From CADEFX01 sp046154585 (GTDB lineage: Bacteria; Pseudomonadota; Alphaproteobacteria; Rhizobiales; Hyphomicrobiaceae): a stretch of DNA of 64,000 nucleotides. The stretch is taken from NCBI GenBank assembly GCA_046154585.1, contig JBJXDX010000135.1, positions 29,146-93,145 on the forward strand, written 5' to 3'. The notes under the pieces were generated by a model. That model saw only the letters and a list, made by a program, of their open reading frames with translations, was not told where the DNA came from and ran no database searches. The stretch's first letter is position 1. Each line of letters begins with the position of its first letter. Position numbers and translations under genes: made by a program. This document shows, one piece after another, positions 1 to 9,316 of this stretch.

Positions 1-2
1 AC

Positions 3-311
3 ACCACCGAGCGCAGTTTATCGGCGATGGGCTCGTTCCTGATCATGGGCCTGGTCGGGCTCATCATCGCCGCGCTCGCCAACTTGTTCCTGCAGTCGAG
101 CGGGCTCGCCTTCGCCGTTTCCGTGATCGGTGTTCTCATTTTCGCTGGATTGACGGCCTGGGACACGCAGCGCCTGAAGGAGATGTACGTTTCCGGCAAC
201 ATGGACGGCGAGACCGCCTCCAAGGCGTCGGTCTCGGGCGCGCTGTCGCTGTACCTCAACTTCATCAACATGTTCCAGATGCTGCTGTCGCTTTTTGGTT
301 CCCGCCGGTAG
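3..311 (+). CDS. Bax inhibitor-1/YccA family membrane protein, C-terminal part
   Basis: The reading frame is open from the window edge, so only the last 102 residues are present. They hold two hydrophobic helices, a conserved stretch around AWDTQRLKEMY, and a last helix ending in GSRR. This W-D-T-Q motif and the FxxML(L)SLFG end are typical of the Bax inhibitor-1 (UPF0005/YccA) family of seven-helix inner-membrane proteins, which are linked to calcium leak and FtsH-dependent quality control. The start codon lies outside the window. Family assignment is secure; function in this organism is not known. Confidence 0.9.
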   Translation, partial: TTERSLSAMGSFLIMGLVGLIIAALANLFLQSSGLAFAVSVIGVLIFAGLTAWDTQRLKEMYVSGNMDGETASKASVSGALSLYLNFINMFQMLLSLFGSRR

Positions 312-689
312 TAAGCAGTCGCGTCTGACGGACTCGGGAAAGCCCTCCTATCCGCTCTCGACGAAGATCGTCGCCAGCCCGCGCCAATTCTGGCCTGACG
401 GTGTTCGTGCGGTCCGGGAGGAGCCGAACGTGCAACGATTTCGCAGGCACGGCTGATGCTGAGCGCACCCAGTCATGACGAGCCACCATTCCGAGAGCAT
501 GGCTGATGCTCCTACCTGACCGCTAATCCAACGCAACCACGGCCGTCAAGAACGTGGGCTTGCCAACCCCGGATTGGCTTAGAAGATTGCAGGGGCGCAA
601 CATAGACCCGACGAATTGGCAGGGGAGCCAGACCTGGATTTCCAGATCGCTGAGCGCCGTTCACAACGAATGATACGGACTCCGGCTGA
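312..689. other. Intergenic region, no gene seen
   Basis: Between the Bax-inhibitor gene and the decayed IS630 gene I see no open frame with family resemblance or a plausible ribosome-binding site. Part of it is probably flank of the insertion element, but I could not define its terminal inverted repeats. Confidence 0.5.
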
Positions 690-1758
690 TCACTTCCGTG
701 GCGCCGTTTGAGCCTTGAGCCGCGGCAACCAGTGGAAGAGCGTGCTGTCGCGGATCATGGCCTGCTGCTGCATGAGCGCGACGCAGCGCTCGCCTACCAC
801 TTGGTCGAGGTCGCCGATGGTTTCGAAGTAGCGATTGACCAGCGGCTCGTCGACGAACGCCCACAGATGCTCGGCCGGTTGCAGCTCGGGACTGTGGGCA
901 GGCTGGAACACGAGCTTGATGCCATCCGGCACGACGAGGTTCTCGGGTCCATGCCAGCCGGCATTGTCGAGCTGCAGCACGATGCGCTTGTTCGGCCCCG
1001 CGCCGACCGATTTGGCGAAGTCGGCTAGCACCAGTTCGAAGTAAGCCTTGCAGATGTTATTGGAGACGTTCCACACCGTGCGGCCGCTCGCGGGCTCGAC
1101 GAAGCTCGTCACATAGAGCCATTCGAAGCGATGATGGCCGACCGCCACGGGCCGCTCGCCGATCGGCGCCCACACCCCGCGTGTGATCGGCTTCAGGCCG
1201 ATGCGATGCTCGTCCGTCGCCCAGATCTCGATCGTCGCGCCGGGATGCTTGCGCCGCTCGTCCGCGGCGGCGCGCTGGAGCTTTTTTTGAGCCGGGCACG
1301 ATCCGCCTCGCTGGCCGTCTGCGGATGGCGCGGCCGCGGCTGCTGGATCGAGTAGCCGATGGCGATGAGCGCATCCCAGCCGCGCTAGTCGTGCGCCGCC
1401 TTGAGCCCGTGATACTGCGCCAGCCAGCGCGCGATCTTCGGGCCCGACCACCGGCCGCCATCGTCCGGCGGCGTCTGCAGACGCTCCTTCAGCTCACCGA
1501 GCGCATCCGGCGTCAGGATCGTCGGCTCGGTGCCGTTGTTGGCGCGCTGATCGCCAAGCTGGCTCGGGCCACCCTCGTTGTAGCGTTTGATGAGGATGCG
1601 CACCCAGCGCGTCGAGAACGACAGCAGCTCTGCCGTCTCTTCGATGTCATAGCCCCGCGACAGCAGCCGTGAAAGTGGCTCTTCGCAATCGGTTCAGTCG
1701 CTGTGCGGTAGCCGTGCTCGAGTTCGGCGCTCGAAAGATGCGGCCTGACGGCGGTCAT
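690..1758 (-). pseudogene. IS630 family transposase, broken
   Basis: Read leftwards, the pieces form one IS630-type transposase: an N-terminal helix-turn-helix part (around GYDIEETAELLSFSTRWVR), a linker (PDDGGRWSGPKIARWLAQY), and a DDE catalytic part with WATDEHRIGLKP, QLDNAGWH and PAHSPELQPAEHLW. The frame is interrupted three times: a shift near 1670 after residues EPIAKSHF, a TAG stop at 1385-1387, and a shift at a run of seven T (about 1284-1290). Some IS630 elements use programmed frameshifting at A runs, so the last shift alone could be natural, but the stop codon and the first shift show decay. Inverted-repeat ends were not resolved. Confidence 0.85.
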
Positions 1759-1955
1759 GATCGTGCCCCCTTGGACGACTCACGACCCCTTCATCTAACT
1801 GCTTCGATTCCAAATGGGAATCCCGCAAATAGCCTGAATCAATCAGCCGGAGTCGGTATGACTTGAACAAATTTTGGCGCGCATAGCTCCGACATTTCCC
1901 AGCTGGCGACGAACAACTGCACCGTCGCCTGCCTGGCTCGCGCCTCGCGCCAGCC

Positions 1956-2390
1956 TCATGCCCAGTTTAGAGTGATAGCTGCGAGGATGAGGTACCGTCC
2001 GATCTTGGCGATAGCGACGAGGATCAGGAATGTAGGCAATGGCTCTCGCAGGACGCCAGCGATGAGGGTCAACGGATCGCCGATGATGGGCGCCCAACTC
2101 AGCAGGAGCGACCATTTCCCGTAGCGGCGATACCATCGGTGCGCTCGCTCCAGCTGTGACTTCCTTGCCGGAAACCATGACCACTCGCGGAATCGCTCGA
2201 TGCCGCGTCCAAGCAGCCAGTTGATCATCGACCCGAGCACGTTGCCGACGCTAGCCACGGTGATGAGCAGCCAAGGCGAATAGTCAGCGAGCAGCAGCCC
2301 GACCAGGACCGCTTCCGACTGCATCGGCAGGACGGTTGCGGCAGCGAACGCTGCCATGAATAGGCCGGCATAGACGGCAAGATCGGTCAT
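1956..2390 (-). CDS. yqaA: YqaA family (DedA/SNARE-associated type) membrane protein
   Basis: The 144-residue protein has four or so membrane segments. It carries the small-family signature seen in E. coli YqaA: LPMQSEAVLVGLLL near residue 20, GNVLGSMINWLLGR near 50, RRYGKWSLLLSWAPIIGDPL near 90 and a final GRYLILAA helix. YqaA proteins belong to the DedA/VTT superfamily, which is tied to lipid scrambling and envelope homeostasis. The function of YqaA itself is unknown. It lies 38 bases downstream of the MFS gene in the same direction and is probably co-transcribed with it. Length matches the family. Confidence 0.85.
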   Translation of the reverse strand: MTDLAVYAGLFMAAFAAATVLPMQSEAVLVGLLLADYSPWLLITVASVGNVLGSMINWLLGRGIERFREWSWFPARKSQLERAHRWYRRYGKWSLLLSWAPIIGDPLTLIAGVLREPLPTFLILVAIAKIGRYLILAAITLNWA

Positions 2391-2428
2391 CGCGCGGCCA
2401 TTGTCCTACCGAGGTTCGTGGAGGGGCC

Positions 2429-3751
2429 TCATGTCGAGCGCGGCCATTCGGGATGATGGCTGTCGATGACATAGGCGTGAACGTGCTGATGGCCGTTGTC
2501 GACCCGCGCCGTATCGGCGAGGTGCGGGTGGTTTGAGTCGAGTGTGCCATGGACATGCTCGATCGCTTCCGGATCGTGTGCCGGCCATAGCCGCATCGCG
2601 ACGAGCACGGCCACGGCCGCGATCAGCCCGAGCGTCGCAAAAGTGAACGACAAGCCGGCCTTGGCGCCGAGCCAACCCGCGACGGGATAGGTGATCAGCC
2701 AGCAGGCATGCGAGAGCGCGAATTGTGCGGCAAACAGCGCCGGACGATCCTCCGGCTGCGAGGATTGCCGCAGCAGGCGGCCGGATGGCGTCTGGGCCAG
2801 CGAGTATCCAAGACCGAGCGCGAACCAGAGTGGAAGCAGCAGTCCGAAATTGGGAACTAAGCTGCCGATGAACAATCCAGCGACCAAGGCGGCTGCTCCC
2901 GCCAGCATAGCGGTACGGTCCGGAACCTCATCGAGAAGACGCGGCAGGAGAAGCGCCGCGACCATCGAGCCACCTCCAAACGCTGCCAGCGCGAGCGCCG
3001 TCGCACGCTGGCTCAGACCGTACTCCGCCTGCACCAGCACCACGGTGTTGACGATCACCATGGCGCTTGCGGCAGCGACTGCGAGGTTGAGCGCAAGCAG
3101 CCCGCGCAAACGTGGCGTGGCGAGGTAGATGCGCAGGCCACGCGTCGTGCGGTCGTAGATGCCGCGACGCCCGGTCGCCTTTGGACTCGGTAACAAGACC
3201 GAGACGACGAGCGCTGCTGAGGCAAGGAAGCCGACTACGGTGCCCGCGAACAGGCTGTGGAAGCTGATGATAGTAAGCAAGGCCGCCGCCAGCATCGGAC
3301 TGACGACGCTTTCGAGGTCATATGCAAGACGCGAGAGGGAGAGCGCTCGCGTGTATTCCTTCTCGTCCGGCAGCACGTCGGGAATGGTCGCCTGGAAGGT
3401 TGGCGTGAAGGCGGCGGACGCCGATTGTAGGACGAAAATCAGGACATAGACTTCCCAAATTTGCGTCACGAACGGCAGAGCCAAGGCCACCGCCGCACGC
3501 ACCAGGTCGAGCGAGACCAGCATCATGCGCCGCGGCAGGCGCTCGGCAAAGGCACCTGCGACCGGCGCTACGCCGACATAGGCGATCATCTTTATGGCGA
3601 GCGCCGTACCGAGTACCGCACCAGCATTGGGGCCGGCGAGATCATAGGCCAGAAGTCCGAGCGCGACGGTGGCGAGGCCCGTGCCGACCAGGGCGATGAC
3701 CTGGGCGAGAAAGAGATGACGATAGCTGCGGTTGGCAAGTACTTGCAGCAC
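2429..3751 (-). CDS. MFS exporter, MFS_3/EntS type, with His-rich tail
   Basis: The 440-residue protein has twelve predicted membrane helices and resembles the MFS_3 (enterobactin-exporter EntS-like) group. It starts NRSYRHLFLAQVIALVGTG and has an ERLPRRMMLVSLDLVRA loop after helix 2. The start is a GTG at 3751 preceded by GAGGG. The last ~50 residues, after the final helix, are cytoplasmic and histidine-rich, with HVHGTLDSNHPH and HQHVHAYVIDSHHPEW. About a dozen histidines in this tail suggest metal binding, so a metal or metal-chelate efflux role is possible. The substrate is unknown. It leads a two-gene unit with yqaA. Confidence 0.85.
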   Translation of the reverse strand: MLQVLANRSYRHLFLAQVIALVGTGLATVALGLLAYDLAGPNAGAVLGTALAIKMIAYVGVAPVAGAFAERLPRRMMLVSLDLVRAAVALALPFVTQIWEVYVLIFVLQSASAAFTPTFQATIPDVLPDEKEYTRALSLSRLAYDLESVVSPMLAAALLTIISFHSLFAGTVVGFLASAALVVSVLLPSPKATGRRGIYDRTTRGLRIYLATPRLRGLLALNLAVAAASAMVIVNTVVLVQAEYGLSQRATALALAAFGGGSMVAALLLPRLLDEVPDRTAMLAGAAALVAGLFIGSLVPNFGLLLPLWFALGLGYSLAQTPSGRLLRQSSQPEDRPALFAAQFALSHACWLITYPVAGWLGAKAGLSFTFATLGLIAAVAVLVAMRLWPAHDPEAIEHVHGTLDSNHPHLADTARVDNGHQHVHAYVIDSHHPEWPRST

Positions 3752-3827
3752 AACGGACCCTCAGCCGCCCGCCGGTGCGGGCGTGATCGCGGACGGGACA
3801 ATGCAATTTCCAGACGGTTGAGATGCC

Positions 3828-3860
3828 GAGCCGGCGGTACCTTTGTACTGCCGCCGGCTC
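3828..3860. repeat. Inverted repeat with 10-bp arms
   Basis: The arms GAGCCGGCGG and CCGCCGGCTC pair perfectly around a 13-base centre that itself contains TAC/GTA. There is no T run, so a terminator is not proven. It sits upstream of the leftward MFS gene, in a 377-base stretch (3752-4128) that otherwise holds no recognisable gene. Confidence 0.5.
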
Positions 3861-4149
3861 GATTGACCTCAACAAAACCCTACTTCACTCTAAATCGCGC
3901 AGAGACGCCATGCCCGTCCTCGGTCTTACCCGACAAAAGCACAATCGCACCCTTTGTGAGCGGTTGGGCGAGCTGCCCAACGTGAAGCGCGCTAACCCGG
4001 AGCACGATGCAATCAGCGGCCTCGCAGCCAAAGGAGCGTCGATCGCGCATAGCTGAGGGCCATAGCGACGACTGGCAAGAAAGCGAAAAGCGCTATTTGG
4101 GCCATCGCCAGGTCACGTTCCTTTCAGGTCACCGATTTGTCCGAAAATA

Positions 4150-4829
4150 TCCGGAGCGATCATCCAGAGCGGCCTCGACACGTATCGCAAGACAGGCGAG
4201 GGCATTGATCTGGCGTTTGAGCGTGCCGCTGCTGGCCTGCCTATTGTCGCCGAGTGGCGCCTCTACGAGGCGAAGCGGCCTGGTTACATGGAGGCCGTCC
4301 TCGACCATGCACGCACAGCGGAGCTCGTGATTGCCGCGCAGAAGGAGAGCGATTGGGATTATGCCGACATGTTCGACGTTCCCGACTGGCTTGCCCTTGA
4401 GAGCGGTCGCCCGGTGCTCATCGTGCCGAAGAGCGGCGAGATTCGGACCCTTGCTGAACGCATTCTCGTAGGCTGAAACAACAGCCGCGAATCGGCACGG
4501 GCCGTCTTCGACGCCTTGCCGCTGCTGCGGACCGCGAAGGAGGTCCTGATCCTGTGCGTCGAGGAGCCTGACAAACCGCTCGAGACCTACCGGGAGCCGA
4601 GATCTGCGCGGCACTGGCGCGTCACGGCGTCAATTGCGTCGCCGACAACATCAAGCCCGCAGGGCGCAGAGAGTCCGGTGAGGAGCTGCTTGAGCAAGTT
4701 GCCAACCACGATTGCGACCTGCTGGTCATGGGGTGCGCCGGACGCTCCCGCCTTAGCGAGTTCATCCTTGGCGGCGCTTCGCGGCACGTCTTGCAGCGCG
4801 CGACAGTGCCCGTGCTTATGTCCCACTGA
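4150..4829 (+). pseudogene. Tandem-type universal stress protein, broken
   Basis: The remnant covers most of a two-domain UspA protein like the intact one at 40141-40962. Matching pieces are ALESGRPVLIVPKSGE, ESARAVFDALPLLRTAKEV and LVMGCAGRSRLSEFILGG followed by VPVLMSH. The normal UspA N-terminus is missing. A TGA at 4474-4476 replaces the expected Trp of the second-domain strand, and a frameshift near 4595 moves the last 80 codons into another frame, ending at TGA 4827-4829. It is clearly dead as written. It looks like a diverged paralogue of the 40-kb gene rather than a recent copy. Confidence 0.85.
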
Positions 4830-5034
4830 GCATGCACATCAAGCGCTCAAATCCGCAGCTGTCAAGCGATCTGGTCGCCGAACCCGAAGGGCCCTTGTTT
4901 ATCTCCAGTACAGTTGCGCAGCGCCGTGCGTATCGGCGATGCTCGTTCGCGGTAGGTCTCGGCATCGCGCCAGAGACCGTCGAGCACACACTCGAACGGA
5001 TTCTTGTAAGACTCTAGAACACCGGCAGGTACGG

Positions 5035-5742
5035 ATGAGGCCTACCATCTTCACGTGCGTAATCTGCGCATACAACGAGGCCCAGCGCATTGGTGAGGTA
5101 CTCTGCGTTGTCGCAACACACCCGGTGCTCAACGAGGTGATCGTCGTCGACGACGGCTCGACCGACAACACTGCAGACATTGTCCGTTCCTTTCCGTCCG
5201 TACGGCTCATTTCCTCTGCCGAGAACCACGGCAAGAGCCGAGCATTCGCAGAAGCGGTGAGAGCAGCGAAGAACGACTACATCATGTGTCTAGATGCAGA
5301 TCTGAAACATTTAACGGCAGCGAATATCACAGAATTGGCAGAGCCGGTCTTGTCGAGGCATTTCGATATGTCGATCTCCGTTCGCAAGAACAGCCTCGCG
5401 ATCTATCGCTGGATCGGGTTCGATTTCGTCTCCGGGGAGCGTGTCATTCCAAAGCGAATTGTTGCGGCATGTCTCTCCGAGATCGATAGGCTGCCGCGCT
5501 TCGGCATCGAGGTTTACATGAATGAGCGCATCATCAAAGAGCGGCTCAAAATCGCGGTCGTCACCTTGGAGAATGTCGACAACACCCGCAAAACCGAGAA
5601 GTTGGGGTTGTGCAGGGGAACGTTCGCTGATTGGAAAACGGCACTCGATGTTCTTAGAGTGATATCCCCGCTTGAGGTTGTGCGACAGAACTATCGCATG
5701 CGCGCTCTCGCGTGGCCGAAGCGCGCACGAGATTCATTTTGA
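5035..5742 (+). CDS. Glycosyltransferase family 2
   Basis: The 235-residue protein begins with a GT-A fold: CVICAYNEAQRIGE (nucleotide-binding strand), EVIVVDDGSTDNT and the metal-binding LDADL triad near residue 90. It has no membrane helices, so it is a soluble or peripheral enzyme that transfers sugar from a nucleotide- or lipid-linked donor. The acceptor is unknown. The ATG at 5035 is chosen because family similarity starts there, although the frame stays open far upstream through the Usp pseudogene. Its 3' end overlaps the convergent glycosyltransferase by 89 bases. Confidence 0.85.
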   Translation: MRPTIFTCVICAYNEAQRIGEVLCVVATHPVLNEVIVVDDGSTDNTADIVRSFPSVRLISSAENHGKSRAFAEAVRAAKNDYIMCLDADLKHLTAANITELAEPVLSRHFDMSISVRKNSLAIYRWIGFDFVSGERVIPKRIVAACLSEIDRLPRFGIEVYMNERIIKERLKIAVVTLENVDNTRKTEKLGLCRGTFADWKTALDVLRVISPLEVVRQNYRMRALAWPKRARDSF

Positions 5743-6718
5743 ACGCCGCCGCCGAGGCGTCCCAAGAGTACTGGAGCGCCTTCTCACGACACTTGGTGCG
5801 ATTAAGCGAAAGACACGCCAGCGCGGCTATCCTCAAATCGTCGTCCAAGACGCCGTCAACACCGTTATCGATGACATCATGCGGGCCCATGACATCATGT
5901 GCAGCAACGGGAATGCCACATGCGAGCGCTTCCAGAATGACGAGCCCGAAGGTCTCTGTGCGCGATGGAAATACCAGGACATCACAGATCGACAGCCAAT
6001 CGACAAGTTCCTGGCCGTGCTTATAGCCCAGGAAGATCGCCTGAGTTTCGAAGCGCGCTTGCAGGCGTTTTCGCTCGGGCCCGTCGCCGACGACGAGCTT
6101 GGTACCAGGCAAATCCAATTTCAGGAATTCTTCAGGATTCTTCTCGGGTGCTAGCCTGCCGAAAAAGAGGAACACGGGTTTGGGGAGCGACAAGCCGGGT
6201 GATGCATTCCGGACAAAGAATGCGGTGTCCACACCCAGCGGCCAAAGCGTGAGGTTGCGGAACCCGTGTGCTTCGAGCGCACATTTCAGACCGGGCGTCG
6301 CCACCATCGTGCACGTCGTAGCGCAATGAAATCTCCGCAACAGTGCCTGCACCAGCCGCGACAACGAGGGAGCTCGCAAATGTCCGTAGAGATGAAAATG
6401 CGTGTGGTAGGAAGTCGTGAAGCACCAGCCGTAACGGCGACAGAGCGCGCGAGTGCCCCAACCTAGGGGGCCTTCTGTTGCGACATGTATAAAGTCTGGC
6501 GCTTCCGACCTCAGCATGCAGCGTATGCGTCGGCGGGGTAATAGCGCAAGATGTATTTCCGGGTACCCCGGCAGCGGCACACTGCGAAAAAGTCCGGGGT
6601 GCATGACCACAACTTCGAAGCCATCCCGTTCGAGAGTTTCTTTCATCTTTTTCAGCGCAGTCACGACGCCATTGACTTGCGGGTGCCAGGCGTCGGTCAC
6701 GAGCAGCAGCTTCGCCAT
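5654..6718 (-). CDS. Glycosyltransferase family 4 (GT-B fold)
   Basis: The 354-residue protein begins LLLVTDAWHPQVNGVV, the Gly-rich N-terminal loop of GT4 enzymes. It continues with SYHTHFHLYG, WPLGVDTAFF, FFGRLAPEKNPEEFL, VGDGPERKRL and the donor-site motif PSRTETFGLVILEALACGIP (E-x7-E). These match the alpha-mannosyl/glucosyl transferases that glycosylate diacylglycerol or phosphatidylinositol-type lipids (MgtA/SqdX-like). The neighbouring GT2 suggests a glycolipid or envelope-glycan pair, but the substrates cannot be told. The C-terminal 25 residues are poorly conserved and lie in the overlap with GT2. Confidence 0.9.
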   Translation of the reverse strand: MAKLLLVTDAWHPQVNGVVTALKKMKETLERDGFEVVVMHPGLFRSVPLPGYPEIHLALLPRRRIRCMLRSEAPDFIHVATEGPLGWGTRALCRRYGWCFTTSYHTHFHLYGHLRAPSLSRLVQALLRRFHCATTCTMVATPGLKCALEAHGFRNLTLWPLGVDTAFFVRNASPGLSLPKPVFLFFGRLAPEKNPEEFLKLDLPGTKLVVGDGPERKRLQARFETQAIFLGYKHGQELVDWLSICDVLVFPSRTETFGLVILEALACGIPVAAHDVMGPHDVIDNGVDGVLDDDLRIAALACLSLNRTKCREKALQYSWDASAAAFKMNLVRASATRERACDSSVAQPQAGISL

Positions 6719-7527
6719 CGATTGCCTTCCTTAGCGGTTCAAACCGAACTTGCAGCAAGCCGCACTCATCCTATGACTGTGTTGTGTTTGTCAGACAAGT
6801 GCTCGGATCACCACAAGGATCCCACCGTCACAGATCGCCTTCGCAACGTAACCGCAGCCGACTTCGTGCGCGCCGCGCCAAAGGCAGCGGGCACAAGGAC
6901 GCTAACGGGATCAAAGCGGCGAGTATCAGGGCGGTCCGGCCCAATCCTCCGGTTGATGTGCACCGCCTCATGGTATTGCGCCGGCGGAAAGTCGCGATCG
7001 ATGCCGTCCCGACGAGGCGCGTAGAGTTGCCCTTCCTGCTGGTGCATCGCAGTTCTGGTCGCTTCGGACGCGCAGTTTCATCGTCAAACATTAGCTTCCC
7101 AGTGGCTTTGGATGGTGCCACGTGGCAAACTTCGGCGGTCCACGGCCAAGCTCGCCTGGCATCACCACCGCCGCCTGCGCGTGCCCGTGGACAGACGCAT
7201 AGACGGGATACGCAGGTCCAATTCCGCGAGGCGAGATGATGTCTGCATTTTGCAGGTGGCTAATGCTAAGCGGGCGCATCGTCGATCCACTCCCATTGAA
7301 TTGTCGAGCAGGGATATTCTGTATGTGAACTCACGACGCGGCCGGAGCCGACGCGGGGCGCAGGGCATGCCCCTATCCAAGAGACCGCAGACACCGAGGG
7401 CGGGGGGCCCGATCGTCACGGCGGTCTCCATCGGCGTCAGACCCAGTTCGTGTCATCCTCCTCGGTGTTCCTCAGGGACCAGATGAGGCCTTGCTGAGAT
7501 GCCCTGTCATCGCGGTTGGAGAAATGG
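6719..7527. other. Intergenic region, no gene seen
   Basis: About 800 bases with only short frames lacking family resemblance. It may hold decayed sequence, as in the neighbouring relic-rich stretches, but I recognise nothing in it. Confidence 0.45.
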
Positions 7528-7653
7528 TCAGTTCTTGGTGCCCGCCGTGTCCCGGATGGCCGCGACGACCTGCCCTGGCTCAGCAGGGGCACCGCACCAC
7601 ACGCCCAGCAAAACATGGGGCCCAGCGATGATTGTTTCCAATTGCTTCATCAT
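7528..7653 (-). CDS. Possible 41-residue peptide, unknown
   Basis: A short frame starts with two adjacent ATGs and runs MMKQLETIIAGPHVLLGVW before ending in a TGA. The first codons repeat at 39.8 kb, where the second copy (QLETIVPVPHR) ends early. Upstream (7654-7680) lies an AT-rich segment with TTGATTGATA, a loose relative of the FNR-type boxes in this window. It could be a real small protein or the surviving 5' end of a larger lost gene. I recognise no family. Confidence 0.25.
   Translation of the reverse strand: MMKQLETIIAGPHVLLGVWCGAPAEPGQVVAAIRDTAGTKN
7630..7644. repeat. 15-base repeat shared with 39834-39848
   Basis: GATTGTTTCCAATTG occurs here and again at 39834-39848, followed in both cases by TTC and, about 15 bases on, by a TGATT-ATG-rich segment. 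In the leftward reading both copies encode KQLETI. The two places may be duplicated promoter-plus-start regions. Confidence 0.6.
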
Positions 7654-7879
7654 CGAGCTATGATTTAGTGTATCAATCAACGACGACGCTCGCTATCGGC
7701 CCGATGCAAGCGCCGCCGGCACCGCTAGTCTAGCCGCCCTTTCTCAACGGAGATAGGAGCATCGGGGCCGCGACTCAGCGATAGTTGTTGTGGACCAACG
7801 ACTTCTCTGAGAGCGGAGATCGGCCGCGATGCGCACAGACTGTGTTTCCCTCGGGTGAAGTGCTCACCGAATGCTTACT

Positions 7880-8094
7880 TCTAGTCGGCAGTTCGGACAC
7901 TTCGGATACTTGCGGGGGCATTTCGCCCGTGGTGTCGCGCCTGGGCCAGAGCGCCTCGGCGACACGGGCCGGTGCCTGTGACATTCACCTTTGGCGAATC
8001 CTGCGGCATGGAACTTCTCCGCGATGGTTTCATTGTCGGCCCACCGCTCGATCACACCCAAGGCAATGGTGGCGCGATAGCGTCGGCCGCAGCG
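7880..8094 (-). pseudogene. Relic of a small unknown protein
   Basis: Read leftwards in three frames, the pieces RYRATIALGVIERWADNE, VNVTGTGP and VAEALWPRRDTTGEMPPQVS join into one small globular sequence if two one-base shifts are allowed within 40 codons. It resembles short (about 70-residue) hypothetical proteins I associate with rhizobial genomes, but this is memory of a pattern rather than a firm assignment. It lies just downstream (in its own direction) of the alcohol dehydrogenase operon. Confidence 0.3.
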
Positions 8095-8214
8095 GACTGT
8101 GAACGCAGCAATGGCAAGAGCCTTCCGCTCAGGCAGCCGTCGCCGTTCAGGCGCAGCAAACGAGGGCCACCGCCGACATGACCCGATCAGCCTGGTTACC
8201 GGTGCGACGATCCT

Positions 8215-9288
8215 TTAGGGCGATATCGCGACCTTCAGAACGCCATCGCGCTGGTGTGAGAAAAGCTCGTAAGCGGCCTCGATATCGTCGAGCTTGAAGC
8301 GGTGCGTGACCAGCGGCTTGAGGTTGGCGCGACCGGAGGCAATGACGGCCATCAGCCTGCGCATGCGTTCTTTGCCGCCAGGACAGAGGCTGGTCACGAT
8401 GGTATGATCCCCTAGTCCAGCAGAGAGCGCAGCGAGCGGAATCTTGAGATCCGCCGAATAGACACCGAGACTGGAGAGCGTGCCAGCTGGTCGCAGCACC
8501 TTGAGGCAGGCCTCGAAGGTTTGCTGGATGCCGAGAGCCTCGATAGCGACGTCGACGCCGCGCCCGTCGGTAAGGCGCAAGATCTCTGCGACTGGGTCGC
8601 GCGCCCGGAAGTCGATCACATGATCGACACCAAGACGCTTTGCCATTTCGATCCGCTCCGGTACCGTCTCGACGGCAATGATCGTGGTTGCACCCATCAA
8701 GCGCGCTCCGAGCGACGAGCACAATCCGATGGGTCCTTGCGCAAAGACGGCAACAGTGTCCCCAATTTTGATCTTGCCGCGTTCGGCGCCGGCGAACCCG
8801 GTCGACATGATGTCCGGGCACATCAACACCTCCTCGTCCGATAGGCCGTCAGGGATGGGTGCAAGATTTGCCATAGCGTCTGGGACGAGGACATATTCAG
8901 CCTGACAGCCGTCGATCGTGTTGCCGAATTTCCAGCCGCCTATTGCCTTCCAGCCGTGGGGCGTTCCGACGCCATCTTGGGCGTGGCAGCCGCACAAAGA
9001 GGCGTTGCTATATCCGCTTGGCGTGATGGCGCCGCAGACGACACGCTGGCCTTCGCGGTACCCTGTCACGGCGGCACCGAGCTTCTCGATCACTCCGACC
9101 GGCTCGTGACCGACGGTTAGCCCCTTGCGGACAGGATACTCACCTTTGAGGATGTGGACGTCGGTTCCGCAGATTGTTGTCGCTGTCACACGGACCAGAG
9201 CATCGAGCGGCCCAACGTCAGGGACGGGTTTCTCGTCCAGAACGATCCGTCCGGGCTCTACAAAAATTGCTGCTTTCATCTTGGACAT
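8215..9288 (-). CDS. Zinc-dependent alcohol dehydrogenase, TbADH-like
   Basis: The 357-residue medium-chain dehydrogenase has catalytic zinc ligands in ICGTDVH (Cys), GHEPVG (His-Glu) and CPDIMSTGF (Asp). A Rossmann fold follows at AVFAQGPIGLCSSLGA, with AVETVPERIE after it. The Asp ligand and WKFGNTIDG loop are those of the Thermoanaerobacter-type secondary alcohol dehydrogenases. It interconverts alcohols and aldehydes or ketones with NAD(P). The ATG at 9288 has AAGGA upstream. It follows the Usp gene by 28 bases in the same direction, and an FNR-type box lies upstream of the unit, so a fermentative role under low oxygen is likely. Confidence 0.9.
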   Translation of the reverse strand: MSKMKAAIFVEPGRIVLDEKPVPDVGPLDALVRVTATTICGTDVHILKGEYPVRKGLTVGHEPVGVIEKLGAAVTGYREGQRVVCGAITPSGYSNASLCGCHAQDGVGTPHGWKAIGGWKFGNTIDGCQAEYVLVPDAMANLAPIPDGLSDEEVLMCPDIMSTGFAGAERGKIKIGDTVAVFAQGPIGLCSSLGARLMGATTIIAVETVPERIEMAKRLGVDHVIDFRARDPVAEILRLTDGRGVDVAIEALGIQQTFEACLKVLRPAGTLSSLGVYSADLKIPLAALSAGLGDHTIVTSLCPGGKERMRRLMAVIASGRANLKPLVTHRFKLDDIEAAYELFSHQRDGVLKVAISP

Positions 9289-9316
9289 GACTGGATCCTT
9301 CGATTTGAGCCGATCT

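Noticed and set aside
1284..1290. Programmed frameshift in the IS630 transposase
   Set aside because: A T7 run is a plausible slip site, but the in-frame stop at 1385 and a further shift near 1670 show that the gene is decayed anyway.
7654..7680. TTGATTGATACACTAAATCA as an FNR-type operator
   Set aside because: The half-sites are separated by seven bases instead of four, so it is noted only as a loose relative of the true sites.
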